From Chloroflexota bacterium (GTDB lineage: Bacteria; Chloroflexota; UBA11872), in contig JAPOWQ010000036.1 in NCBI GenBank assembly GCA_026707585.1, positions 1-64,000 on the forward strand: DNA of 64,000 nt. Direction: 5' to 3'. Below the pieces are notes generated by a model. It saw only the letters and a list, made by a program, of their open reading frames with translations, did no database searches and was not told the origin of the DNA. Position numbers and translations under genes: made by a program. Shown here piece by piece: positions 18,601 through 28,375 of the stretch (the first letter of the stretch is position 1; each line of letters starts with the position of its first letter).

Positions 18601-21600
18601 GTGACGCCCTGACCTTTTCAACCTCGTCACCGTATCCCGGCCTGGTGAAGACCTGGTTTACCGACGCCACTGGAGACATGAGGGTATTTCACGCGATCAA
18701 CCCGACCCCGGCCTCGGGTATTCAAATCCCATTCCGCGCGCACGACGCGTACGGCGGGGTTGCTGTTGGCTATTGGAAGGTAACTGTCGTCGCCAACCCA
18801 GCCCGGAGCGTTGCCGAGAATTCCCCCGCCGGGACGAACGTGGGACGGGTCGTGCAGGGAGTTCCCTACGACGACGGCAACGACGAAACCGACGACGCGC
18901 TGACCCACACGCTGACCGGCGAGGCGGCGACCTCCGGGCTCTTCGTGATTGACGCTGCCACCGGCCAGATCAGTGTCAAGGAAGGCGCCAGCCTGGACTA
19001 CGAGACCAAGAATTCCTACACCGGCAAGGTGCACTGGACGGTGCAGGACCAGGCCGTCTTTGCCAGCCTCACCATCAACGTCACCGACGTCGAGGCCGGC
19101 CAGCCCGGCACGCCAACGGTCACGCGCACGACCTTCAGCGAAGCGTCGAATCCGGCCCTTGACGTCACGTGGACCGCCGCGGCCGCGAACGGCCTGACCA
19201 TCACCGGCTACGAAGTCCAGTACCGCAAGCAAGTCGCCGAGGGCGAAACCCCCAACGTCTGGACGACCTACACCTACACCGACCACGAAGAGAACGTCAC
19301 CAGCAAGCTGCCGGCAGCCGCCCGGAGCCTGAATCTGCCGGACCTGGACGCCGGCGCCACCCACGAAGTGCAGGTGCGCGCCGTGACCAGCGAGGAGGCC
19401 GAGGGCCCCTGGTCGGCCACCGGCTCCGGCCAGGCCAACCGCGCGCCGACTGCCACCAGCGCGCCCTTCAACGGCGGCACGTTCGAGGTCGGCCGCCAGG
19501 TCGACTACCGCGAATCCGGGGCCGGCGCGCTGGGGGTCATGTTCGCCGACGCCGATGGCGATGCGCTGACCTACGCCGCCGCCGCTCAGCATCCCGCCCT
19601 GCTCGGCGTCAGCCTGTCCGGTGACGCCGGCGAGGCCCACTTGCGGGCCACCCTGCGCAACCAGGGCTCGTCGAAGCTGACGTACACCGCCAGCGACGCC
19701 TACGGCGGGTCCGTGACCCGGACCGCCACCATTGCTATCTCCGCCAGGACGAGCCGCAGCGTTGCCGAAAACTCCGCCGCCGGCACCGCCGTCGGGGCCC
19801 CGGTGACGGGCACGCCCTACAACGGCGTCGCCCTGAGCTACACGCTGCAGGGCAAGGCGAAGGACTCCGGCAAGTTCGTCATCGACTCGGCCAGCGGCCA
19901 GATCAGCGTCGCGGATGGCGCGACGCTCGACTACGAGACGGATAACGCCCACCGGGAGACAGAGACGTCAAACGGCGAGGTCATTGCCAAGTTCTACCGC
20001 GGCGAGGTGCACTACACCGTCGATGGCCACGCCGCCGTCATCACCGTCAACATCAACGTCACGAATCTCACGACCGGCCAGCCGGACGCCCCCACGCTCG
20101 CCCGCACCACCTTCAGCGAGCCGTCCAACCCGGCCCTCGACGTCAGCTGGATCGCCCCCGCGGCGGTCACCGGCGTCACCATCAGCGGCTACCAGGTCCA
20201 GTACCGCAAGCAAGTCGCCGAGGGTGAAACGCCCAACGCCTGGACGACCTACACCTACACCGACCACGAAGAGAACGTCACCAGCAAGCTGCCGGCAACC
20301 GCCCGGAGCCTGAATCTGCCGGACCTGGACGCCGGCGCCACCTACGAGGCGCAGGTGCGCGCGCTCAGCAACGAGGGCACCGGCCCCTGGTCGGCCACCG
20401 GCTCCGGCCGGGCCAACCGGCCGCCGCGGAGCACGGAACCGGCCAACCTCCAACCCAGCTATACCCTTCTGTGGGGCGGAGACGACTCCGTAATTACACT
20501 CAGTGACAAATTTGCGGACGCCGACAGCGACACGCTGACCTATTCGGCCTCGGCGCAGTATCCCGGCGTGCTCAGGGTCTCTATCGAGGGTGAAAACTCC
20601 GACAAGCTGCGGATCCACGTCCTCAACCCGTCCACGTCAACGGTCACCTACGGGGTGTCCGACCCGTACGGCGGCTACGCCTCGAAGACCATTGACGTCA
20701 GCGGCTCCGCCGAGACCATCAACGGCGCGGATCTGAGCCGAAGCGTGGCCGAGAACTCCCCCGCCGGCACGGCGGTGGGAGACCCTGTAACCGGGACGCC
20801 CTACGACGACGGCGACGATCAGACCGACGATGCGCTGACCTATGCGCTGACGGGCGAGGCGGCGACCTCCAGGGCCTTCGTCATCGACTCGGCCACCGGC
20901 CAGATCAGCGTCAAACAGGGCGCCACCATCGACTACGAGGCCAAGAGCTCCTATACAGGCAAGGTGAAATGGACCGTGCAGGGTCAGGCGGCCGTCGCCG
21001 ACCTGACCATCAACGTCACTGACCTCGAGGCCGGCCAGCCCGACGCGCCGACGGTGACGCGGACCGAGTTCAGCGAACCGACCAACCCGGCGCTGGACGT
21101 GACCTGGACGGCGCCCGCCGCCAGCGGCGCCACCATCACCGGCTACGAGGTCCAGTACCGCAAGCAGGTCGCCGACGGTGAGACACCCAACGCCTGGACC
21201 ACGTACACCTACACCGACCCCAACGACGAAACCGAGACGATCAGCATGCTGCCAGCGGCAACCACCAGCCTCACCCTGCGTGACCTGGACGCTGGCGCCA
21301 CCTACGAGGCGCAGGTGCGAGCGCTCACCTCGCTTGAGGGCGAAGGCCCCTGGTCGGACTCCGGGTCCGGCCAGGCCAACCGCCCGCCGACTGCCACCAG
21401 CGCGCTCTTCAATGGCGGTACATTCGGGGTCGGCAGCCAGGTCGACTACCGCGAGACCGGGGCCGGCGCGCTTGGGGTCATGTTCGCCGACGCCGATGGC
21501 GACACCTTGACCTACGCGGCTGCCGCCGAGCATCCCGCCTTGCTCGGCGTCACCCTTTCCGGTGACGCCGGCGCAGCCCATTTGCAGGCCACCCTGCTCA

Positions 21601-24600
21601 ACCAGGGCTCGTCAGCGCTGACCTTCACGGCCAGCGACCCCTACGGCGGGTCCGTGACGCGCAATGCCACCATCGCGATCTCCGCGACGGAGAGCCGCAG
21701 CATTGCCGAGAACGCCCCCGCCGGCACCCCCGTCGGCGCGCCCGTGACCGGCACGCCCTACGGGGACGAATCGCTCAGCTATTCGCTGACCGGCGAGGCG
21801 GCCACCTCCGGGGCCTTCGCGATCGACGCCGCCAGCGGCCAGATCAGCGTCGCGTCGGGCGCCAACCTGGATTACGAGATCAAGGCGTCGTACACCGGCA
21901 CGGTCGAATACACCGTGCAGGGGCATGCGGCGGCCATCGACGTCACCATCAATGTGGCGGATCTGACGCCGCCCGCGCGGCCGGACGCGCCAACGCTCAC
22001 CCGCAAGACGTTCAGCAAGCCCTCCAACCCGGCCCTGGACGTCACCTGGACCGCGCCCGCGGCGGTTACCGGCGTCACCCTCGGCGGCTACGAAGCCCGG
22101 TACCGGAAGCAAGTCGCCGACGGTGAGACCCCCGAGGCTTGGACGACGTACACCTACACCGACCCCGTCACCAACACCGCCACCAGTCAGTTGTCGGCGG
22201 CGTCCACCAGCCTCACCCTGTCGGACCTGGACGCCGGCGCCACGTACGAGGTGCAGATTCGCGCCGTCAGCAGCGGCGGTGAGCGCGGCCCCTGGTCCGC
22301 CACCGGCGCCGGCCAGGCCAACCGGCCGCCTACGACGACCGGCCTGGCTCTCCAGGATCGCGAACTCACGCGTGGCGAACCAATCGATGAATCACTCGAG
22401 ACTCACTACTTCCAAGATCCCGATGGTGACGATTTGAGCTTCTCCGCGTCCGCGCAACATCCCGGGATTCTCAGAGCCGGAATCACGGGCGAGTTCGAAA
22501 CGTCGCTCACCGTTGAAGGCATCAATCCCAGCTCGTCCACCGTTACCTACGGCGCGCACGACGGCTACGGCGGATACGTTTCGCGCAGCTTCGTCATCAC
22601 TGTTACCGAGAGCGTGACTCGGAGCGTGCGCGAGGACGTGCCCGCCGGCACGCTGGTGGGCGCCCCGGTGACCGGGACGCCCTATCAGGGTGAAGCCGTG
22701 AGCTACACGTTGACGGGCGAAGCGGCGGATTCGGGCGCCTTCGCGATCGACGCCGACAGCGGCCAGATCAGCGTGGCGGAAGACGCCAGCCTGGACTACC
22801 AGGCCAAGAGTTCCTACACCGGCACGGTGGAGTACACGGTGCAAGACCAGCCGGCGACGATTGCGCTGACCATCGAGGTGACGCGCAAACCCACAGTCTC
22901 AAACGACCCGCTCCAGCGGCCCACGAAGGTGCCGCCGCGGGCGCCGGACCGGCCGGCGGTCTCGCGGTCGGACTCCCACCCCACCACCGCGCTGGACGTC
23001 ACCTGGACCGCACCGGATACCCGCGGCGGTCCGGCCATCACCGACTACGACCTGGAGTATCGGAAGACGAACGGCGGCCACTGGGTGGATCACCCCTTCA
23101 CCGGCGCGGCTACCGAATCCACGCTCACCGGCCTGACGCCGGACACGACGTACGAGGTCCGCGTCCGGGCACGCAACACCGACGGTCGCAGCGGGTGGTC
23201 GTCGCCAGGCGAAGGCGCCACGGCGCGACACAACCTTCCGCCGCAGTTCGCCTCGTCGGCCACGGAGCGCTCCGTGCCCGAAAACGCGCCGGCCGGCACC
23301 CGGCTGGGCGACCCGGTCACGGCCAGCGATTCCGACGGTCACTCGCTGACCTACTCGCTGCAAGAAGCCTCGACCCTCTTCGATCTGGATTCGGCCACCG
23401 GTCAGCTCAGCGTGGCCGCGGGCGCGTCCCTGGACTACGAAGCCGCGGAGTCCTACACCCTGGTCATCCAGGTCAGCGACGGCCTCGACAGCGGGTGGAC
23501 CGGCGACAACCAGTCCGTTGACGCCAAAATCACGGTGACCGTGACCGTGACCGACGTGGCCGAGGCGCCGGCGCAGCCGGACGGGCCGGCCGTGACGACG
23601 CCGGCCGGTGGGTCGACAACCTCGCTGAACGTGACATGGACGGCGCCGGACATGACCGGCAAGCCCGCCATCACGGACTACGACGTGCAGTACCGACCGG
23701 TCGGCACCGCGGCCTGGACGGACCACGAGTTCGCCGGCGCAGGGACCGAGACAACCCTCACGGGTCTCGACTTCGGGAACATGTACGAAGTGCAGGTGCT
23801 CGCCCGCAACGACGAAGGCGATAGCCCCTGGTCGCGGTCCGGCACTGGCGTCACCGGACCCACCCGGCTGAACGCGACGCGGCAGGTGTCCGAGGACGCG
23901 CCGTCCGGCGCTCCGGTGGGCGCTCCGGTAACCGCGACCAACCCGCGGGGGCACACACTCGCCTACGCCATTGTGAATGATGCGGGGAGCGGATCGAGTG
24001 GTGGGCGCAACCAGTTCACCATCAACAGCCGCACCGGACAGATCAGCCTTGCCGAGGGCGCGAACCTGGACCGCCAGGCAGCCGATCGGCACACCCTGAC
24101 GGTGCGTGCCAGCCACACGGCGTCCGGGTCAGCCGACGATCACATCGTCAACGCCGTCATCAGCGTGGTCATCAACGTCACCCCGGGTCCAGTCCAGCCC
24201 GGCGACCGCAACCACCCGCCGGGATTCGGGAACCAGCCCGGCAATCCGGACACGGTTCGCCGCTATGTGGCCGAGAACTCGGCCGCCGGGACCATCGTGG
24301 GCGACCCGGTAACGGCGACCGATGCCGACGGTGACGCGTTGACCTACGCGCTGTCCGGCTCGAACGCCTTCGTTATCGCCGCCGCCACCGGTCAGATTCG
24401 CGTGGCGCCCGGCGCCGTGCTGGACTACGAGACTACCAACGCCTACTCGGTCACGGTCAGCGTCACCGACGGCAAAGACGCCCAGGGCAACCGGGACGCC
24501 ACCGTGGATGCCACGCTGGACGTGACCATCCGGGTGCTGGACCAGCTGCCGCCCAATCGACCCGACGCGCCAACCGTGGCGCCGTCGACCGCCGATTCAA

Positions 24601-25409
24601 CGTCGCTGCACGTGACCTGGACGGCTCCGGCCAACCCCGATCGGCCGGCCATCACGGACTACGACCTGCGCTACCGAAAGGTGGGCGCGGCCTCCTGGAC
24701 CGCGCACGCCTTCGTCGGCGCCGGCGCCATGACCTGGATCTCAGGTCTGGACCCCGACACGGCCTACGAAGTGCAGGTTGCCGCGGCCAACGTGGAGGGC
24801 ATCGGTCCCTGGTCGGTCGCCGGTACGGGCCGCACGCCCTCACCGAGCGACGCGAACGATTCCAACCAGCCGAAGGACCCGAGTAGCCCCAATGGTCCAA
24901 GTGGCTCCAACGGCCCCAACAATGCCAGCGGCCCTGGCGACTCGGTCAACCCCCGAGGCGACTCGGGCAATCCGGCGTCGACAAATCCGCCTGGCGGTTC
25001 CTCCGACGGCCCCTCCGTGACCAATCTGCAGGTTCGCGCCGCGGAACGTCGAGCCTTGGCCCCCGCCACACCCTCGGAACCGATCGAGGCCGGTTACGGC
25101 GGATTCTCACGGGAGCAAGGCGGGTCCATGTTGGCGAGTTCCGCGGTCAACGATCCAATCACGACACTCCTGTCCGGCTTTGGAGCGTGGACGCCCGAAA
25201 AGGCCTTGATATTCAGTTTCGTGTGGCCGGCGCTGCTCGCCGCTTTCGCTCTGCTGTCACAAGTGCTGCAGTGGAAATTCCAAGTGTCCTTGTGGACGGC
25301 AATGCTCGCCGGTCTGACGGCAATCCTCCTCTTCTTCTGGCGACGCCGGAAGAAAGATGAGGACGGAGAGCAAGCCGGCGAGGCGCCGACGCTTAGCCCG
25401 GCGACCTAG
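15648..25409 (+). CDS. Giant modular surface protein: signal peptide, Pro/Thr/Glu-rich linker, about 10 FN3 domains alternating with cadherin-like domains, C-terminal TM anchor
   Basis: ORF from 15609 (GTG); ATG at 15648 better fits the signal 'RVIALALLAAFVMVTALSGDASA'. FN3 pattern 'ALDVTWTAP...YEVQYRKQ...LTLRDLDAGATYEVQVRA...GPWSATGSGQANRPP'. Cadherin-like 'RSVAENSPAGTAVGDPVTGTPY...FVIDSATGQISVKQGATIDYEAKSSYTGKV...LTINVTD'. C-terminal hydrophobic helices followed by RRRKK. Confidence 0.93.
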   Translation: MRTFRTNRVGARRQWRFPRVSARVIALALLAAFVMVTALSGDASASSSSPNDGDAPNTLSTPDPTPTGALTPEPVPTEAPTPEPTPTPEPTATPEPTPEPTPTPEPTATPEPTPEPTPAPTATPEPTPTPDPDPSSEPQAELPPYFPAAMNRIEFDKDEDIGTQTLPEAAGGAGGFAYSLSADLPAGLSFDPETRALTGTPTAAGEYTMTYTATDEDGEETSFDFTIAVLADPPTARLDNSIASDLVRPGTPSVTRTQFDKQTNAALDVTWTAPPISIGIQSYQARYRKQGTTTWRTFNETWLGANTRSLTINSLEKGAIYDVQLRAYYQGGTWSLWSHSGSARTNRPPTKTNVTIADWNTLWPAKSNNVLSNLLQDADGDTLTWEVISQYPGVVKLWTSTDDELGDIYTTQVLNPGSSIVSYGARDAYGGYVAHVYTVTATANRTGSVAETAAPGTQVSIPSSTGTPYGDETLSYTLTGEAASSGAFEIDSTTGQISVKQGASLDYETKSSYTGQKRWSVQDQAAVVNLTINITDVEVGKPAAPTLARVEFSEPTNPALDVTWTPPAANGFTITWYQLRYRKQAAAGAEPAEWTVYSERVLQKKDTSLRLSDLEAGATYEVQVRAGTNEEGLGPWSDSGTGQANSAPQWTQLVAQDKSISWGSVARLPLGGHFTDADGDTLTHHTSSEYPGIVSAWIEDGPWVVVEARNPATSTVTYWATDAYGGRSPSGPWKITGVANPTRNIAENSAAGTNVGRAVQGNAYGDETLTHSMSGEIETSGMFVIDSSTGQISVKQGASLDYETKSSYTGKVHWTVQEQAVVANLTINVTDIEPGQPGTPTVTRTTFSEPSNPALDLSWTAAAANGLTISAYEVQYRKQVAEGETPNAWTAYTYTDSEEQVTSKLSASARSLNLPDLDAGATYEIQVRAVTDEEAGGPWSATGSGQANRAPRRTSGGYPPGQFGFGARVQLGVVDIGTLFADADGDALTFSTSSPYPGLVKTWFTDATGDMRVFHAINPTPASGIQIPFRAHDAYGGVAVGYWKVTVVANPARSVAENSPAGTNVGRVVQGVPYDDGNDETDDALTHTLTGEAATSGLFVIDAATGQISVKEGASLDYETKNSYTGKVHWTVQDQAVFASLTINVTDVEAGQPGTPTVTRTTFSEASNPALDVTWTAAAANGLTITGYEVQYRKQVAEGETPNVWTTYTYTDHEENVTSKLPAAARSLNLPDLDAGATHEVQVRAVTSEEAEGPWSATGSGQANRAPTATSAPFNGGTFEVGRQVDYRESGAGALGVMFADADGDALTYAAAAQHPALLGVSLSGDAGEAHLRATLRNQGSSKLTYTASDAYGGSVTRTATIAISARTSRSVAENSAAGTAVGAPVTGTPYNGVALSYTLQGKAKDSGKFVIDSASGQISVADGATLDYETDNAHRETETSNGEVIAKFYRGEVHYTVDGHAAVITVNINVTNLTTGQPDAPTLARTTFSEPSNPALDVSWIAPAAVTGVTISGYQVQYRKQVAEGETPNAWTTYTYTDHEENVTSKLPATARSLNLPDLDAGATYEAQVRALSNEGTGPWSATGSGRANRPPRSTEPANLQPSYTLLWGGDDSVITLSDKFADADSDTLTYSASAQYPGVLRVSIEGENSDKLRIHVLNPSTSTVTYGVSDPYGGYASKTIDVSGSAETINGADLSRSVAENSPAGTAVGDPVTGTPYDDGDDQTDDALTYALTGEAATSRAFVIDSATGQISVKQGATIDYEAKSSYTGKVKWTVQGQAAVADLTINVTDLEAGQPDAPTVTRTEFSEPTNPALDVTWTAPAASGATITGYEVQYRKQVADGETPNAWTTYTYTDPNDETETISMLPAATTSLTLRDLDAGATYEAQVRALTSLEGEGPWSDSGSGQANRPPTATSALFNGGTFGVGSQVDYRETGAGALGVMFADADGDTLTYAAAAEHPALLGVTLSGDAGAAHLQATLLNQGSSALTFTASDPYGGSVTRNATIAISATESRSIAENAPAGTPVGAPVTGTPYGDESLSYSLTGEAATSGAFAIDAASGQISVASGANLDYEIKASYTGTVEYTVQGHAAAIDVTINVADLTPPARPDAPTLTRKTFSKPSNPALDVTWTAPAAVTGVTLGGYEARYRKQVADGETPEAWTTYTYTDPVTNTATSQLSAASTSLTLSDLDAGATYEVQIRAVSSGGERGPWSATGAGQANRPPTTTGLALQDRELTRGEPIDESLETHYFQDPDGDDLSFSASAQHPGILRAGITGEFETSLTVEGINPSSSTVTYGAHDGYGGYVSRSFVITVTESVTRSVREDVPAGTLVGAPVTGTPYQGEAVSYTLTGEAADSGAFAIDADSGQISVAEDASLDYQAKSSYTGTVEYTVQDQPATIALTIEVTRKPTVSNDPLQRPTKVPPRAPDRPAVSRSDSHPTTALDVTWTAPDTRGGPAITDYDLEYRKTNGGHWVDHPFTGAATESTLTGLTPDTTYEVRVRARNTDGRSGWSSPGEGATARHNLPPQFASSATERSVPENAPAGTRLGDPVTASDSDGHSLTYSLQEASTLFDLDSATGQLSVAAGASLDYEAAESYTLVIQVSDGLDSGWTGDNQSVDAKITVTVTVTDVAEAPAQPDGPAVTTPAGGSTTSLNVTWTAPDMTGKPAITDYDVQYRPVGTAAWTDHEFAGAGTETTLTGLDFGNMYEVQVLARNDEGDSPWSRSGTGVTGPTRLNATRQVSEDAPSGAPVGAPVTATNPRGHTLAYAIVNDAGSGSSGGRNQFTINSRTGQISLAEGANLDRQAADRHTLTVRASHTASGSADDHIVNAVISVVINVTPGPVQPGDRNHPPGFGNQPGNPDTVRRYVAENSAAGTIVGDPVTATDADGDALTYALSGSNAFVIAAATGQIRVAPGAVLDYETTNAYSVTVSVTDGKDAQGNRDATVDATLDVTIRVLDQLPPNRPDAPTVAPSTADSTSLHVTWTAPANPDRPAITDYDLRYRKVGAASWTAHAFVGAGAMTWISGLDPDTAYEVQVAAANVEGIGPWSVAGTGRTPSPSDANDSNQPKDPSSPNGPSGSNGPNNASGPGDSVNPRGDSGNPASTNPPGGSSDGPSVTNLQVRAAERRALAPATPSEPIEAGYGGFSREQGGSMLASSAVNDPITTLLSGFGAWTPEKALIFSFVWPALLAAFALLSQVLQWKFQVSLWTAMLAGLTAILLFFWRRRKKDEDGEQAGEAPTLSPAT
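15891..15986 (+). repeat. 48-bp tandem repeat (two copies) encoding PEPTPTPEPTATPEPT
   Basis: 15891-15938 and 15939-15986 are identical except the last base; a partial third unit follows. Confidence 0.9.
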
Positions 25410-25470
25410 GGCTCAGAAGGGGGCGCCGGCGCATAGGTAAGCGCGAGAGCCGGGAATCGCGATACGTTCG

Positions 25471-25506
25471 CCAGAGGGCCGCGGGAGAAATCCCGCGGCC
25501 CTCTGG
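25471..25506. terminator. Strong hairpin between convergent genes, likely bidirectional terminator
   Basis: CCAGAGGGCCGCGGGA-GAAA-TCCCGCGGCCCTCTGG: perfect 16-bp stem with GAAA tetraloop, no clear U-tract. Confidence 0.75.
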
Positions 25507-25703
25507 CTTAGGAATCAACCATTGAGTTCCGCGCGCCCCCGCGCCCGAACGTCCTGGACTGCTGCAAGAGCCCGTGGACTCTGCCGAGCGTTACCGAGCC
25601 GGCAATAGGAACCGGCGTCTGACCTCTCGTTGAACTCGACCGTCCGCGCTACTGGGCCGAGGCCGTCGGCGTGGGACCCCCGAGCCTGCCGCGCTGCGGG
25701 CCG

Positions 25704-28106
25704 CTACGGTTTCGCTAGCCGGTACCCGATCCCCGACTCCGTGAAGATATAGACGGGGTTTCTGGCGTCGTCTCCAAGCTTGCCGCGCAGGCCCTTCACG
25801 AATGACCGAAGCAACTGCTGGTCGGCCGAGTGGCCCTGTCCCCAAACCTTCACCAACAACTCGTCATGGGTCAAAACCCGCCCCGCATTGCTGGAGAGCT
25901 CGATGAGCAGTTTGAACTGGGTCGGCGTCAGCCTGACCGGCCGGCCCGCCAGGGTGACGCTGCGTTCGAGGTAGTTGATCTTAAGGTCGCCCAGCCGGAA
26001 GGGCTCGACGGCCTGGGCCTGCCGGTATATGGACCGCTTATGCAGCGCCGCCCGGATCCGTGCCACCAACTCCGTTGGCGAGAACGGCTTGACAACATAG
26101 TCGGCGGCGCCCATCTCGAAGGCCTTGGCAAAGTCCTGTTCACGGCCGCGACCGGTCAGGAATATGACCGGAACTTCGAAGACGTTCGGAATGCGCTTGA
26201 TCAGTTCGAAGCCGCTGGTCCCCGGCAGCACCAGGTTCAGCAGTACGAGATGCGGCTGCTCGGCCTCGATCAGGCTGTCAAGCTCGTCCGGTTCGCCGGT
26301 AACGACGACCGAGTAGCCAGCTTCCGAGAGAACACTCCGAACGTAGCGCAAGACTTGCGCGTCGTCGTCGATGGCGAGAATGCGCTCGGCGTAGGCCGGC
26401 GCGGCCTGCGTGGGAGTTTCGACGGGGGCGCTGGGCAGGTCCGCCAATTCATCGGCCGCATCGATCGCGGGCAGCGTGAACGTGAAGCGAGTGCCTTTGC
26501 CCTCGCCGTCGCTCTCGGCCCAAATGCGGCCGCCGTGCGCCTCGACGATTCCGCGGGAGATTGCAAGGCCCAGGCCGTAGCCCTCGACCTCCGGACTGCT
26601 GTCGCTGTCGATCCGCGAGAATTTGCTGAAGAGACGGGGCATCTGCGCGGCCGAGATCCCTCGGCCCTCGTCGATCACGCTCACGGCGACGTACACATCC
26701 TCCAGCGAGGCGTTCACGCGAATCGTGGACCATTCGCGCGAATACTTGGAGGCATTGGAGAAGAGGTTGTAGAGGACTTGGCCGACTCGCTGGCTGTCGG
26801 CGGGGATCCGGGGGATATCCGGCGCGACTGACACCTCGACGATGTTCCGGTAACCGCCGCTCAGGAAGGCGTTTCGCGCATGGTCAATTACGTCCCCCAA
26901 TTCCGTCGGTTCGGGAGCAACGGACAAAGTGCCGGCCTCGATCCGGGCCAAATCGAGCAAATTGTTGATCAGGTCCCGCATGCGGTCGGCCTGTTCTTCG
27001 ATGATTCGGAAGAACTGCCGCGTCTCGGCGGGATCGAGGGGATATGAGGCGCTCCGAGCAGTCGCCGCGGACCCTTTGATGGACGTCAAGGGCGTGCGCA
27101 ACTCGTGGCTCACCATGCCCAGGAACTCGGCGCGCAGGCGTTCAATCTCTTCCAGCGGCGTCATGTCCTGGACGGTTGAAACGACCGACACAATGTCCCC
27201 GTCCTCCGAGAAAATCGGGGTTGCATTGACGAGCGTCGTCACGGTCTGACCATCCAGACGTTGGATGGTCATCTCTTCGGCGCGCACCGTCTCGCCGGTC
27301 CTTAGGGCACGTTCCACCGGCATTTCAGCGGGAGGAATCTCACGCCCGTCGATGCGCCGAAACGTGAACAGCGAGAGCACGTGATCGAAATCCCGGTCAT
27401 GCCCACGCAAGCCACCGGCGAGACGCCGCGCTTCATCATTGAACTGCAACAACTCGCGTGTCTTTGCATCGACCACCAGGACCCCTACGGGCGAGGTATC
27501 GACGAGGACGGCTTGGTCGGCCTTGGCCCGCTGTTCCTCGCCATAGCGCCGCGCGTTGCTGATGGCGGCCCCGACCTGGGCGGCGAACATCTCCAGGGTC
27601 TCTTCGTCTTCGAGGGTGAAGTCAAGGCCGCGTTGCTTCTCGCCGATGTAGATGTTGCCGACCTGGTTGCCGCGGTCACGAATCTGTGCGCTAAGAAACG
27701 CGCCAATTGGCAGACAGAACTCCGGAAATCCAGCCAGGTTGGCGTGGGCGACAAAGTCCCGCGTGCGCAGTGGTTTCCGCAGCCCGCTGAGGTACTGGAA
27801 GATAGCCATGCCCTCCGGGATCGCCATGACTTCCTGTATCTCGGCGGAAGTCAGACCGGAAAAAACCAGGTCCTGGAGTTGCCCAGACTCGTCCTGAGTG
27901 GTTATCGCGGCATAACGCGCGTCCGTCAGCGAGCGTGCGCTGTCCACTACTTCCTGCAGCACCGTGTCGATGTCAAGGTCTTGACTGATGCGGAGGATTG
28001 CATCGGTGAGCCGGGAGAGCAGCGACCTTAGTCGCTCATTCTCTGACCGGAGGTCGTCGCTCTGCGCCAAATCTAGTCCTCGAATCCACCTGCGCTCAGT
28101 TATCAC
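25704..28106 (-). CDS. Single-chain two-component system: GAF-PAS-HisKA-HATPase-REC-winged-helix
   Basis: 'FLGMVSHELRTPLTSIKG' (H-box), 'VLYNLFSNASKYS' (N-box), 'GYGLGLAISRGIVEAHGGRIWAES' (G-box), REC 'RILAIDDDAQVLRYVRSVL...PHLVLLNLVLPGTSG', OmpR-type wHTH 'PVRLTPTQFKLLIELSSNAGRVLTHDELLVKVWGQG'. Confidence 0.93.
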   Translation of the reverse strand: MITERRWIRGLDLAQSDDLRSENERLRSLLSRLTDAILRISQDLDIDTVLQEVVDSARSLTDARYAAITTQDESGQLQDLVFSGLTSAEIQEVMAIPEGMAIFQYLSGLRKPLRTRDFVAHANLAGFPEFCLPIGAFLSAQIRDRGNQVGNIYIGEKQRGLDFTLEDEETLEMFAAQVGAAISNARRYGEEQRAKADQAVLVDTSPVGVLVVDAKTRELLQFNDEARRLAGGLRGHDRDFDHVLSLFTFRRIDGREIPPAEMPVERALRTGETVRAEEMTIQRLDGQTVTTLVNATPIFSEDGDIVSVVSTVQDMTPLEEIERLRAEFLGMVSHELRTPLTSIKGSAATARSASYPLDPAETRQFFRIIEEQADRMRDLINNLLDLARIEAGTLSVAPEPTELGDVIDHARNAFLSGGYRNIVEVSVAPDIPRIPADSQRVGQVLYNLFSNASKYSREWSTIRVNASLEDVYVAVSVIDEGRGISAAQMPRLFSKFSRIDSDSSPEVEGYGLGLAISRGIVEAHGGRIWAESDGEGKGTRFTFTLPAIDAADELADLPSAPVETPTQAAPAYAERILAIDDDAQVLRYVRSVLSEAGYSVVVTGEPDELDSLIEAEQPHLVLLNLVLPGTSGFELIKRIPNVFEVPVIFLTGRGREQDFAKAFEMGAADYVVKPFSPTELVARIRAALHKRSIYRQAQAVEPFRLGDLKINYLERSVTLAGRPVRLTPTQFKLLIELSSNAGRVLTHDELLVKVWGQGHSADQQLLRSFVKGLRGKLGDDARNPVYIFTESGIGYRLAKP

Positions 28107-28375
28107 TAGTCTGCCATGCCGCCCGCGCGTGCATGCAGCGCTGTGGTAGGGCGGAGCCCAGCTGGGATCGAAGGCTCGGCCGTCGCTGCTGTCGGCACTC
28201 GCAGCGGCGCCGAGACTGAACGGGCACGGCCCCGATGGACCAGCCGATCGTCGTGACCCGCGGGGGGCGCACCTCAGGTTGCTCCGTCATGCCAGCGAAC
28301 GCCGGAATGCACCCCGCCCCAGGCTCATTGACATTGGTTTTGGCTGGTCCCTAAGCTCGCCGCGCCGCCGCTGTC

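Noticed and set aside
16404-24116. Long minus-strand ORFs opposite the giant surface gene (518, 441, 314 and 405 aa)
   Set aside because: Antisense shadows of a GC-rich, repeat-containing gene: G/R/V/D-rich, mutually similar because the sense repeats are similar, and with no recognised domains.
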